In this document: positions 1 through 6,856 of the stretch, piece by piece
How positions within the stretch are numbered: the stretch's first letter is position 1
Layout: each line of letters begins with the position of its first letter
Assembly (NCBI GenBank): GCA_947599755.1
Contig: CANQFO010000010.1
Coordinates: 1-22,218, forward strand
Origin: an uncultured Bacilli bacterium
GTDB lineage: Bacteria > Bacillota_I > Bacilli_A > RF39 > UBA660
Length of the DNA: 22,218 nucleotides
Reading direction: 5' to 3'
Program-made: the position numbers and the translations under genes
Notes under the pieces: model-generated
Databases searched by the model: none
What the model saw: only the letters and a program-made list of their open reading frames with translations
Told to the model about the DNA's origin: nothing

Positions 1-73
1 TCCCTAATACTTCGCAGATACTTACGCGTATAGTGGACTTCCACCACCTAGTTATATGCCATGCCTAGCACAC
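1..73 (-). mobile_element. Group IIC intron, 5' end (domain I start), runs off the left edge
   Basis: Read on the minus strand from position 73, the sequence begins GTGTGC, followed by GGCATGG and then a GGTGG...GTCCAC helix and a GCGAAGT segment. This matches the start of class C group II introns as I remember the Oceanobacillus iheyensis intron (GUGUGC, GGCAUGG, GGGUG...GUCCC, GAAGU), and fits the GUGYG 5' splice-site consensus. The 5' exon ends in the U-tract of a terminator hairpin (74-111), which is the insertion site preferred by class C introns. The rest of the ribozyme and any reverse transcriptase would lie beyond position 1, so I cannot say whether the intron is complete or encodes a protein. 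The match is from memory, not an alignment. Confidence 0.72.
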
Positions 74-111
74 AAAAAAGAAAATCAAATTTATTATAAA
101 TTTAATTTTCT
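74..111 (-). terminator. Intrinsic terminator, probable 5' exon target of the intron
   Basis: Positions 79-92 and 98-111 form a 14-bp AT-rich stem with one G-U pair and a 5-nt loop. On the minus strand the stem is followed by six T residues (79-74). The intron boundary comes immediately after the T-tract. It is the second of two hairpin terminators downstream of the 6S RNA gene. Confidence 0.75.
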
Positions 112-153
112 CCCCCAAAACTCTTTACACTAACATAACAAAGTTCAACGAAT

Positions 154-213
154 AAAAAAATCTTAAATAGTTAAAAATGCAAAATTAAATCTACATTTTA
201 TCCTAAACTATTT
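154..213 (-). terminator. Hairpin terminator, possibly bidirectional
   Basis: Positions 165-172 (AAATAGTT) pair with 206-213 (AACTATTT), and an inner stem pairs 174-179 (AAAATG) with 194-199 (CATTTT). On the minus strand the hairpin is followed after four bases by seven T residues (160-154). On the plus strand a run of T (211-216) overlaps the end of the stem, so it might act both ways. It lies between the 6S RNA gene and the intron-bearing terminator. I see no gene between the two hairpins. Confidence 0.5.
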
Positions 214-245
214 TTTAACTCCACAAAGGAATACTTTTTAAAACA

Positions 246-420
246 AAAAAATCAGGAAAGAGCGTTTAGCAACGATAAAACCTGCACATAGTCCAGGTGG
301 GTGTTCGTACGCTACCTTTAGGATCCTTACAAAAATAAGTATTCAACACCAGTAACTGATCAAAACTCCCGTATCGTTATTTTAGTCGGTTTTAAATGAG
401 CTATATCGCATCTTCCTGAC
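246..420 (-). ncRNA. ssrS: 6S RNA
   Basis: 6S RNA binds the housekeeping RNA polymerase holoenzyme by mimicking an open promoter. The 175-nt transcript folds into the expected rod. A closing stem pairs 419-407 with 252-264, and a second helix pairs 378-372 (AACGATA) with 277-271 (TATCGTT). A large central bubble has a 5' side of about 21 nt (371-351), and its 3' side holds a small ACCTG...CAGGT hairpin, a typical 6S feature. The upper stem has GGTGTT (350-345) with AACACC (305-300) and an apical CTTA/TAAG hairpin. The 3' closing strand runs into seven T residues (251-245). As I recall, Bacillus 6S-1 (bsrA) also lies just downstream of aspS, which supports the call. I recognised it by structure and position, not by a covariance search. 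Confidence 0.75.
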
Positions 421-426
421 ACTTAT

Positions 427-456
427 AGTATACCATATTCAAAGAATAAGATACAA
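427..456 (-). promoter_or_regulatory. Promoter of the 6S RNA gene
   Basis: On the minus strand there is an extended -10 box, TGG then TATACT (432-427). An 18-bp spacer separates it from a weak -35, TTGTAT (456-451). The predicted start near 420 coincides with the first base of the 6S closing stem. Confidence 0.6.
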
Positions 457-506
457 CAATTTTCACAGATTTTACAAAAAATCATAAATTACTATAGGTG
501 AAAAAT

Positions 507-1274
507 ATGTTTTTTAATACCAATGAAACATCTCTGTACTATGAAAAATATGGAAACAACGATAAAACAATTCTTATCCTTCCAGGGTGGGGAAATCAAA
601 GAACAACCTTTTACCATATCATAAACGAGTTTAAAGAAAATTATACCATATATATTATAGATTATCCTGGCTTTGGAAACAGTAGTATACCAACAAAAAC
701 ATTAACAATATATGACTATACAAATTTAATTAGAAAGTTTATGGAAGAAAAACAAATTCAAAATCCAATTATCATTGCACACTCATTCGGAGGAAGAATT
801 GCTACTTTATTAACAGGATATTACAAAGAAAGAATTGATAAACTAATTTTAATCGATGTAGCCACCATCAAACCAAAAAAAACCATAAAACAAAAATTCA
901 AACAAAAACTATATAAAATTCTAAAAAAAACAATTTCTATACTACCAAAACTAAAGCAAGAAAAATATCATCAAAAATTAATCAAATTTTTCGGTTCAAC
1001 AGACTATCAAAATTTACCAATAGGAATGCAACAAACATTTAAAAATATTGTAAACGAAGATTTAAAAGATTACCTTTGCTACATAGAAAGTCAAACCCTA
1101 ATCTTATGGGGAAAAAATGATCAAGACACACCCCTAAAAGACGGAATTAAAATCAATCATTTAATTAAAGATTCTGCTCTAATTGTCTTTCCAGAAGCCT
1201 CTCATTTTTCCTATCTTCAATACCCAATCCTAACCAACAAAATTATCAACGAATTTTTAAAGGAAGAAAATTAA
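507..1274 (+). CDS. Alpha/beta-fold hydrolase
   Basis: Cytosolic alpha/beta hydrolase of 255 residues; the substrate is unknown. The fold signature is complete. The oxyanion strand carries PGWG (residues 26-29), and the nucleophile elbow is AHSFGG with Ser93. The acid is Asp205 in LWGKNDQDTP, and the catalytic His233 is in EASHF. A lysine-rich cap follows the nucleophile domain at about residues 120-165. An in-frame GTG lies three codons upstream (498), but AGGTG at 495-499 sits at normal SD distance from the ATG at 507, so I place the start there. It is the only plus-strand gene in the window. It is divergent from the 6S RNA gene, convergent with the next gene, and ends at its own terminator. 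No signal peptide is visible. Esterase, lipase or haloperoxidase-like annotations would all be guesses. Confidence 0.85.
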   Translation: MFFNTNETSLYYEKYGNNDKTILILPGWGNQRTTFYHIINEFKENYTIYIIDYPGFGNSSIPTKTLTIYDYTNLIRKFMEEKQIQNPIIIAHSFGGRIATLLTGYYKERIDKLILIDVATIKPKKTIKQKFKQKLYKILKKTISILPKLKQEKYHQKLIKFFGSTDYQNLPIGMQQTFKNIVNEDLKDYLCYIESQTLILWGKNDQDTPLKDGIKINHLIKDSALIVFPEASHFSYLQYPILTNKIINEFLKEEN

Positions 1275-1275
1275 T

Positions 1276-1298
1276 AAACAGGAAAAATCCTGTTTTTT
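1276..1298 (+). terminator. Terminator of the hydrolase gene
   Basis: AAACAGGA (1276-1283) pairs with TCCTGTTT (1288-1295) around a 4-nt A loop, and the stem runs into a T-tract ending at 1298. It lies between two convergent genes and directly follows the hydrolase stop codon. Confidence 0.8.
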
Positions 1299-1312
1299 AT
1301 ATATCAAAATAT

Positions 1313-1945
1313 TCAATCTTCCAAAACCAAAAACTTAGCATGATAATGATTTTGAGGATGATCCTTATCCAAAACAGAAAAAGAAATTTTATACTTTTTT
1401 TTAGAAGAAGGCATTAACTCAGCATGATTTAACAAATAACGTTCCCCATCAAAAACAGAAAATAAACTCTTCCTTTTAGAATCATTTATAGAAAAATCGA
1501 TAAGTTGCTCAGAAAAAAGAGAAGAAGAACAACCATCCATTTCAATCATTTCTAAATCTTTTTCTAAAAATACAGAATAAGCAATTTTCTTTTTTGTTTT
1601 ATTTTGAACAACAAAATAATATTCATCTTGATGAGGAGAATAAGTATATCCCAAAGTAACTACATCCCCCATTCCCGTTTTCGTCTCCTCATAATGAACA
1701 CGTAAAGAATCAGTTTCTACAACATGACGTTTTTCCACTTTCCGCACACTAGAAAAATAAAAATACAAAAAAAGACTAATCAAAACAAGTAAAAAGGAAA
1801 CTAAAACAATAGTAAAAATAAACTCTTTTTGCTTATTTTTAGAAATAACTAAACCCAAATTATTATCAGAATTTTTTTTAATATCAGAAATATTAAGTTT
1901 TTCATTTCGAGAAAAACCATCTATCTTTTTCACATCCATCACCAT
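1313..1945 (-). CDS. Membrane-anchored protein of unknown function
   Basis: I do not recognise the family. The 210 residues divide into a charged, disordered-looking N-terminus (about 1-42), one strong transmembrane segment (about 43-66), and an extracellular part rich in alternating polar and hydrophobic residues that looks like a beta-sandwich (about 75-210). By the positive-inside rule the N-terminus (KNKQKE before the helix) is cytosolic and the C-terminal domain is outside. The start is uncertain. ATG at 1945 and ATG at 1939 are both possible, and neither has a clear SD. A TATACT -10 box at 1962-1957 would put the transcript start only about five bases before 1945, so the mRNA may be nearly leaderless. 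It is transcribed separately from aspS, behind the aspS terminator. Confidence 0.7.
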   Translation of the reverse strand: MVMDVKKIDGFSRNEKLNISDIKKNSDNNLGLVISKNKQKEFIFTIVLVSFLLVLISLFLYFYFSSVRKVEKRHVVETDSLRVHYEETKTGMGDVVTLGYTYSPHQDEYYFVVQNKTKKKIAYSVFLEKDLEMIEMDGCSSSLFSEQLIDFSINDSKRKSLFSVFDGERYLLNHAELMPSSKKKYKISFSVLDKDHPQNHYHAKFLVLED

Positions 1946-1956
1946 TTTCTATCATA

Positions 1957-1985
1957 AGTATAACAAATCAAAAATAAATAGCAAA
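1957..1985 (-). promoter_or_regulatory. Probable promoter of the membrane-protein gene
   Basis: TATACT (1962-1957) lies 17 bp downstream of a poor -35 (TTTGCT, 1985-1980). The -10 box is good and the -35 weak. It stands between the aspS terminator and the next gene, where a promoter is needed. Confidence 0.4.
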
Positions 1986-2013
1986 GATTTTCATCACAGA
2001 AAAACAATTTTTT

Positions 2014-2048
2014 AAAAAAAAAGCAAGTGTAGTTTACACTACTCTTGC
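2014..2048 (-). terminator. Terminator of the hisS-aspS operon
   Basis: GCAAG and GTAGT (minus strand) pair with ACTAC and CTTGC, leaving one A-A mismatch and a 4-nt loop (stem 2023-2048). Nine T residues follow (2022-2014). The aspS stop codon lies inside the hairpin. Confidence 0.9.
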
Positions 2049-3784
2049 AAAGAAATTCCCAATTCATCCAATTGATAAGAATCAACAATATTAGGACATT
2101 CACTCATTAAATCACTCGCACTAGCAGTCTTAGGAAAAGCAATAACATCTCGAATATTATCCGTTCCAGTAAGAAGCATAGTTAATCGATCTAATCCCAA
2201 AGCAAGACCACCATGAGGAGGTGTACCATATTTTAATGCTTCCACAAAAAAACCAAATTTATTTTGTATATCAGCATCAGATAATCCCAAAGCCTCAAAC
2301 ATTCTCTCTTGAACATCTTCCTGATGGATACGAATAGAACCTCCCCCAGCTTCATAACCATTAATTACAAGATCATATGCCTTAGAATAACAATTTCCCT
2401 TATCACTAAGCAATTTAGAAATATCTGCATCAACTGGTGCAGTAAAAGGATGATGGCAAGCTACATACCGTTTTTCTTCTTCACTATACTCAAAAAGAGG
2501 AAAATCAGTAACCCATAACAATTCATATTGAGAAGAATCAATCAATCCTAAATCTTTACCCAATTTACAACGTAATGCCCCCAAAGAGGTTTTAACAATA
2601 GAATAAGAAGAATCCGCAACAATAAGAACCAAATCACCATCCTCAAGTTGTAACTGTTCCCTTAATTTCTTTTCTAAATCTTTAGTAACTACCTTAGCAA
2701 TACTACCACTAATTTCAGAAAAAATTTTCAAAAAGAAAAGCCCAGTAGCATGATAAGTTCGAACAAAATCAGTCAATTCATCAATTTTCTTACGAGAATA
2801 AGAATCAGCTTGACCTTTTACAACTAAACAATTAATCACTCCACCCTGACGAATCACATCCTGAAAAACCAAAAAATCTGTTTTTTGAAAAATTTCAGTA
2901 ATATCATGAATTACCATAGAAAAACGCAAATCCGGTTTATCAGAACCATATAATTGAATTGCTTCATCATATTTCATTTTTCTAAGAGGTAGCGAAAGAT
3001 TTATTCCCTTTACTTCTTTAAATACATGAGCAATCAATCTCTCCGTAAGAGTCATCACATCATATTGATCAACAAAACTCATTTCCAAATCCACCTGAGT
3101 AAATTCAGGTTGCCGATCACTACGTAAATCCTCATCACGAAAACACTTAGCAATTTGAAAATATTTTTCTACTCCACCCACCATCAATAATTGTTTAAAA
3201 AGCTGAGGGGACTGAGGAAGAGCAAAAAATTTTCCTGGATTACAACGACTAGGAACCAAATAATCTCTAGCACCTTCTGGAGTAGATTTACAAAGAATAG
3301 GAGTTTCCACTTCAATAAATTCCTCACGATCTAAAAAATTACGAATAGCCATAGTAATCTTATGCCGAATAAATAACTTATTTTGTAAAATAGGTCTTCT
3401 TAAATCCAAATAACGATACTTTAATCGTGTATCCTCTAAAGCAGTAGTATCATCACGAATTTCAAATGGAATATCTCGACTAGAATTTAAAAGTTCAAGT
3501 TGCTGAACCAAAATTTCAATATCACCAGTAGGAATTTTAGGATTTTTATTCTCACGTTCTGAAACAATTCCAACAACTTTCAAAACAGATTCATTTTTTA
3601 AAGAAGATGCCAAAGAATAAAATGGACTATCATCATGTACAACTAATTGACAAAAACCACTCCGATCTCGCAAATCAATAAAAATAACTCCACCTAAATC
3701 ACGAAGTTTTTGTACCCATCCAAACAAAATAACTTCTTCCCCAACATTTTTTATAGTAAAGGTACCATTTTTTATTTTTACCAT
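2039..3784 (-). CDS. aspS: Aspartate--tRNA ligase
   Basis: Class II synthetase that charges tRNA-Asp in the cytosol. The 581 residues match the bacterial type (about 590), with an N-terminal OB-fold anticodon-binding domain (about 1-110), the catalytic core, and the bacterial GAD insertion in the middle. Motif 2 is visible as CFRDEDLRSDRQPEFTQ, and motif 3 as GLALGLDRLTMLL near the C-terminus. The conserved bacterial ending FPKTASASDLMSECP is present. AGGAGG lies seven bases before the ATG. It is the last gene of the T-box operon, 26 bp behind hisS, and its stop is buried in the operon terminator. Whether it also charges tRNA-Asn (a non-discriminating enzyme with GatCAB) cannot be told from this window. 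Confidence 0.97.
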   Translation of the reverse strand: MVKIKNGTFTIKNVGEEVILFGWVQKLRDLGGVIFIDLRDRSGFCQLVVHDDSPFYSLASSLKNESVLKVVGIVSERENKNPKIPTGDIEILVQQLELLNSSRDIPFEIRDDTTALEDTRLKYRYLDLRRPILQNKLFIRHKITMAIRNFLDREEFIEVETPILCKSTPEGARDYLVPSRCNPGKFFALPQSPQLFKQLLMVGGVEKYFQIAKCFRDEDLRSDRQPEFTQVDLEMSFVDQYDVMTLTERLIAHVFKEVKGINLSLPLRKMKYDEAIQLYGSDKPDLRFSMVIHDITEIFQKTDFLVFQDVIRQGGVINCLVVKGQADSYSRKKIDELTDFVRTYHATGLFFLKIFSEISGSIAKVVTKDLEKKLREQLQLEDGDLVLIVADSSYSIVKTSLGALRCKLGKDLGLIDSSQYELLWVTDFPLFEYSEEEKRYVACHHPFTAPVDADISKLLSDKGNCYSKAYDLVINGYEAGGGSIRIHQEDVQERMFEALGLSDADIQNKFGFFVEALKYGTPPHGGLALGLDRLTMLLTGTDNIRDVIAFPKTASASDLMSECPNIVDSYQLDELGISLQE

Positions 3785-3810
3785 CTAATTTCCTCCTATC
3801 TATAAATTTA

Positions 3811-5175
3811 TCAATCTTTAGAATGCCAACAACTGCATTCATGATCATGACAAGAGCAATCATCTTGACAACAATCATGATTCTCACTTAAAGAATCAAT
3901 ATCATAAGATGCTAATTTTTCATCCAAATAATAAATTAATGCATCCAAACTGATAATTTCTTCTTCTTTAGTTTGATTATTCTTAATTCTTATCTCATTT
4001 TGATCTAAATCCTGATGATTAAGCACAGCAATAAATTTTGCTTTCAAACGATCCGCTTGCTTAAACTGCCCTTTTAAAGATCGAGAAGTATACTCAGTAT
4101 CAACTATAAATCCAGCCATTCTAAGCTCTTGAGTCAAATAAGCTGCATACTTTTTTTCCTCTTCATTAACATAAAGTAAAAATAAATCAATGGAAGAAGA
4201 AACAGGAATAGAAACTTTCTCCTTTTTCAAAGCAAGAACAAGTCGTCCAATGCCAGATGCAAATCCAACACATGGAGTATTTGGTCCACCCAATTGATGA
4301 CAAAGTCCATTATAACGACCTCCTGCACCTAAAACATTATTGGCACCAAATCCATCTACTTTTGCCTCAATTTCAAAAACAGTATGATGATAATAATCTA
4401 ATCCTCGAACAATTTTTGGATTAACTTCATAAGGAATTTGCAAAATATCTAAATATTCTTTCACTTTCTCAAAACGATCAGCACTAACTTGATTCAAATG
4501 ATCAATAGTCTTAGGAGCATTTTTTAACATTTCATTATCACAATCCACTTTACAATCTAATATACGAAGAGGATTTTTTAAAAGACGATTCTGACAATCT
4601 TCACATAATTCATGAATACAAGGTTGAAAATATTCAATTAAACACTTACGATACATTTCTCTCGATTCATTATCCCCTAAAGTATTAATATTAACTTTAA
4701 TTTCCTTCAATCCTAGCAATTGATAAATATTAACAGCAAGAGAAATTACTTCAGCATCAGTAAGAGGATCATCACTTCCTAAAACTTCCACACCAAATTG
4801 AGTAAGTTCACGATCTCTTCCACTTTGTGGACGTTCATATCGATACATCGTTCCATTATAATATACTTTTACAGGCTGATTAGCATCTCCATATAATTTA
4901 TTTTCAATATAACTACGTACAACTCCAGCTGTTCCTTCAGGACGAAGAGTCATCTCTCTTCCACCACGATCAACAAAATCATAAGTCTCTTTAGTAACAA
5001 TATCCGTACTATCTCCTATTCCACGATGAAAAAGATCTCGAGATTCAAAAATTGGCGTACGAATATAAGTATAATTATATTTTTCCATAGTAGCATCAAT
5101 AACACTCTCAACATATTTCCAAATCTTAGCCTCTTCCCCATACAAATCACTACAACCTTTAGGTCTTTGTACCAT
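3811..5175 (-). CDS. hisS: Histidine--tRNA ligase with a Cys/His-rich C-terminal tail
   Basis: Class II synthetase that charges tRNA-His. Motif 2 is seen as YRYERPQSGRDRELTQFG, the His-A loop as GLDYYHHTVFE, and motif 3 as GVGFASGIGRLVLAL, followed by the C-terminal anticodon-binding domain. The protein is 454 residues, about 25-30 longer than usual. The excess is a tail after residue 428 with six cysteines (435, 436, 440, 442, 447, 449) and four histidines (433, 443, 445, 451) among acidic residues, which looks like a metal-binding segment. The tail is in frame and followed by a normal stop and the aspS SD, so it is not a frameshift product that I can see. GGAGGA precedes the ATG at 5175. 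It is the second gene of the T-box operon, 16 bp after the small gene upstream. Confidence 0.96.
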   Translation of the reverse strand: MVQRPKGCSDLYGEEAKIWKYVESVIDATMEKYNYTYIRTPIFESRDLFHRGIGDSTDIVTKETYDFVDRGGREMTLRPEGTAGVVRSYIENKLYGDANQPVKVYYNGTMYRYERPQSGRDRELTQFGVEVLGSDDPLTDAEVISLAVNIYQLLGLKEIKVNINTLGDNESREMYRKCLIEYFQPCIHELCEDCQNRLLKNPLRILDCKVDCDNEMLKNAPKTIDHLNQVSADRFEKVKEYLDILQIPYEVNPKIVRGLDYYHHTVFEIEAKVDGFGANNVLGAGGRYNGLCHQLGGPNTPCVGFASGIGRLVLALKKEKVSIPVSSSIDLFLLYVNEEEKKYAAYLTQELRMAGFIVDTEYTSRSLKGQFKQADRLKAKFIAVLNHQDLDQNEIRIKNNQTKEEEIISLDALIYYLDEKLASYDIDSLSENHDCCQDDCSCHDHECSCWHSKD

Positions 5176-5191
5176 AATTAAAATCCTCCCA

Positions 5192-5494
5192 TCATTTTAT
5201 CTTTTCTTTCCTTACATCTTTTCTTAATAAAGATTGAACACTTCGTAAATGACAACAACCATATCCAACAAATTCATCATCTTCATCAACTAATTGACAA
5301 CAAACATTATGATCAAATAAATCATAATAACAATTACGATCCCGTAAAAATAAAGTAAGAGGAATAACATCTAAAAATTTTCCATCTCTACTCTCTAATC
5401 GTTGTCCAAAATACAAATCATCCAATCCATAACAAAAAAGATACATTCTAAAACTTTTTTTAGTAAAAAAATCTATCAATTTTTCTTTAAACAT
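5192..5494 (-). CDS. Small protein of unknown function, first gene of the hisS-aspS operon
   Basis: I do not recognise this 100-residue soluble protein. It begins with a basic stretch, MFKEKLIDFFTKKSFRMY, then has an acidic, aromatic middle and five cysteines including two CC pairs, and ends in a basic tail (RKDVRKEKIK). I place the start at the ATG at 5494, because AGGAGG lies five bases before it. An open frame continues upstream to 5554, but that part overlaps the T-box terminator and cannot be expected to be translated. It lies between the T-box and hisS, so its expression should follow tRNA charging along with the two synthetases. A link to translation or tRNA handling is an inference from position only. 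Confidence 0.7.
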   Translation of the reverse strand: MFKEKLIDFFTKKSFRMYLFCYGLDDLYFGQRLESRDGKFLDVIPLTLFLRDRNCYYDLFDHNVCCQLVDEDDEFVGYGCCHLRSVQSLLRKDVRKEKIK

Positions 5495-5511
5495 AAACCC
5501 TCCTAAAACAT

Positions 5512-5685
5512 AAAAAAATGACACAACTAAGGACAAGAATACCTGTGGTGTCACCTTATTTTATATTCAAAATAATCTTTATCAAACCATCCTCTTTACT
5601 TACTAATATCTAACAATCAAATAAATACTCTCACCAATTGCACTCTCTCTAAAAAACCTTAAAATTTACTCCTTCTAAAGAAGAT
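5512..5685 (-). promoter_or_regulatory. T-box riboswitch leader, probably sensing tRNA-Asp
   Basis: T-box leaders read uncharged tRNA and allow transcription past a terminator. Stem I closes with ATCTTCTTTA (near 5684-5675) against TAAAGAGGAT, and the distal part holds AGAGAG...GGTGAGAG. The antiterminator is explicit: AAGG (5557-5554) pairs with CCTT (5532-5529), the bulge is TGACACC (5553-5547), and ACAGG (5546-5542) pairs with CTTGT (5537-5533). The competing terminator pairs TGACAC(C)A with TGTGTCA (5525-5519), followed by seven T (5518-5512). The base that faces the tRNA discriminator is C, which fits G73 tRNAs such as Asp and not His (C73). A GAT triplet stands on the 3' side of stem I. 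I could not fold the specifier loop with certainty, so Asp specificity is an inference. Confidence 0.85.
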
Positions 5686-5691
5686 AGTTAT

Positions 5692-5720
5692 ATTATACAA
5701 CAAAGAAAAAAAAGAAACAA
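5692..5720 (-). promoter_or_regulatory. Promoter of the T-box hisS-aspS operon
   Basis: A perfect TATAAT -10 (5697-5692) lies 17 bp from TTGTTT (5720-5715). The predicted start near 5685 begins exactly at the base of T-box stem I. The 73 bases between this promoter and the end of the preceding gene hold no clear terminator. Confidence 0.8.
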
Positions 5721-5793
5721 TCCCTAGTAAAGAAATTTCAATCATGAAAAACATTGTAATGCTTAAAAAAAGTAATATAATCAACCCAAAATT

Positions 5794-6852
5794 CTAAATT
5801 GCTTTTTTCACCTTAACCATTCCTTTTTTTAAATCCATTTGAAAAAAATGATACGTAGTACGAATTAATAAATAACAAGGAAGAGCAACAATAATTCCAA
5901 CCATTCCAGCAACTGTTCCACCAATAGAAACAACCATAATTGTAATCAAAGGATTCACATTATTCGTCTTTCCATAAACTCTTGGAGAGATAATATATCC
6001 ATCTAATTGAGGAAAAATTAAACAAATCACAATAGTAGCAATAACCAAAGGATAAGAAATAACACTAGCCGTAATAATAGCAATAATATTAGTAATTAAT
6101 CCACCAAAATAAGGAATAATAGTAGTAAGGCAAGCTAAAATACCTAAAATTAGCCAATTGGGATGTCCAACAATAAAAAATAAAATACTATATTCAAATA
6201 ACTGAATCAACATAAAAATTCCTAATCCCTTTAAATAATTACCAATTTCTTTATCTAAACATTGAAAATAATGATAGCATCGTTGATTAATAGAAATCAA
6301 TAACTCCCTACACCAAGAACGAATTTTTCCCATATCCGCCAAAAAATAAACAAACCCAACAAAGCCAACAATAAATTTACTAAAAAAATCAATTGATTTA
6401 GAAAGAATACCAATAGTAGTAGAAGAAGCCATAGCCCCAATACTTTTAACAATATCATTCAAATAATCAGTAACCTTAATTTCAAACTTAAAAAGATTAA
6501 GATGAAAACGATCCCCAACATGGTCAATCACTTCCAATATACTCTTAGCAAGTAAACTAACTTGTTCATAAACCAAGGGTAAAGTAATTGCTAATAACCC
6601 ACCAATAATAAAAACTAAACTACAAACAACTAACATAACAGCAAATCCTTTTCGTAAGCCTTTTCTTTCTAGCCATTCAACAATAGGAGTAAAAGCATAA
6701 GCAAAAACAAAAGCAATAATAAAAGGTGCCATAATAGAAACAATCTTAGTAAAAATATCCCACCAAACTCCAACATTAGAAACACCAATATAAAGCAATA
6801 ACAATAAAGCCGTAATATTAATAATTCGATAATTTAATTGATTATTAAACAT
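5794..6852 (-). CDS. AI-2E family transporter (PerM/YtvI-like membrane protein)
   Basis: Polytopic inner-membrane protein of 352 residues, the family's usual size. About eight membrane segments fall at roughly 8-30, 35-55, 68-98, 155-175, 205-230, 233-262, 265-283 and 300-335, with a soluble stretch between the third and fourth. Family motifs in the C-terminal half are IIPYFGG (245-251), the D-x2-I-x2-P-x3-G pattern DGYIISPRVYG, and NPLITIMVVSIGGTVAG. Members have been linked to export of autoinducer-2 or to sodium/proton exchange, but the substrate here is unknown. AAGGTGAT is a good SD. It follows dtd by only four bases and is the last gene of that operon. Codons are strongly T-ending, as expected for a hydrophobic protein in this genome. 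Confidence 0.88.
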   Translation of the reverse strand: MFNNQLNYRIINITALLLLLYIGVSNVGVWWDIFTKIVSIMAPFIIAFVFAYAFTPIVEWLERKGLRKGFAVMLVVCSLVFIIGGLLAITLPLVYEQVSLLAKSILEVIDHVGDRFHLNLFKFEIKVTDYLNDIVKSIGAMASSTTIGILSKSIDFFSKFIVGFVGFVYFLADMGKIRSWCRELLISINQRCYHYFQCLDKEIGNYLKGLGIFMLIQLFEYSILFFIVGHPNWLILGILACLTTIIPYFGGLITNIIAIITASVISYPLVIATIVICLIFPQLDGYIISPRVYGKTNNVNPLITIMVVSIGGTVAGMVGIIVALPCYLLIRTTYHFFQMDLKKGMVKVKKAI

Positions 6853-6856
6853 TTTA

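Noticed and set aside
425..506. Promoter for the plus-strand hydrolase
   Set aside because: Several TA-rich hexamers (TATACC, TAAGAT, TACTAT) are present, but none has a proper -35 at the right distance or leaves a sensible leader.
2309..2518. Open frame on the plus strand inside aspS
   Set aside because: It lies wholly antisense to a certain gene, has no SD and gives a low-complexity protein. It is a shadow of aspS.
3699..3887. Open frame spanning the hisS-aspS junction on the minus strand
   Set aside because: It overlaps the true hisS end and aspS start in another frame and has no SD. The translation has no family likeness.
5495..5554. N-terminal extension of the small gene before hisS (hydrophobic, signal-like)
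   Set aside because: It would be encoded within the T-box antiterminator and terminator, and the strong AGGAGG fits only the ATG at 5494.
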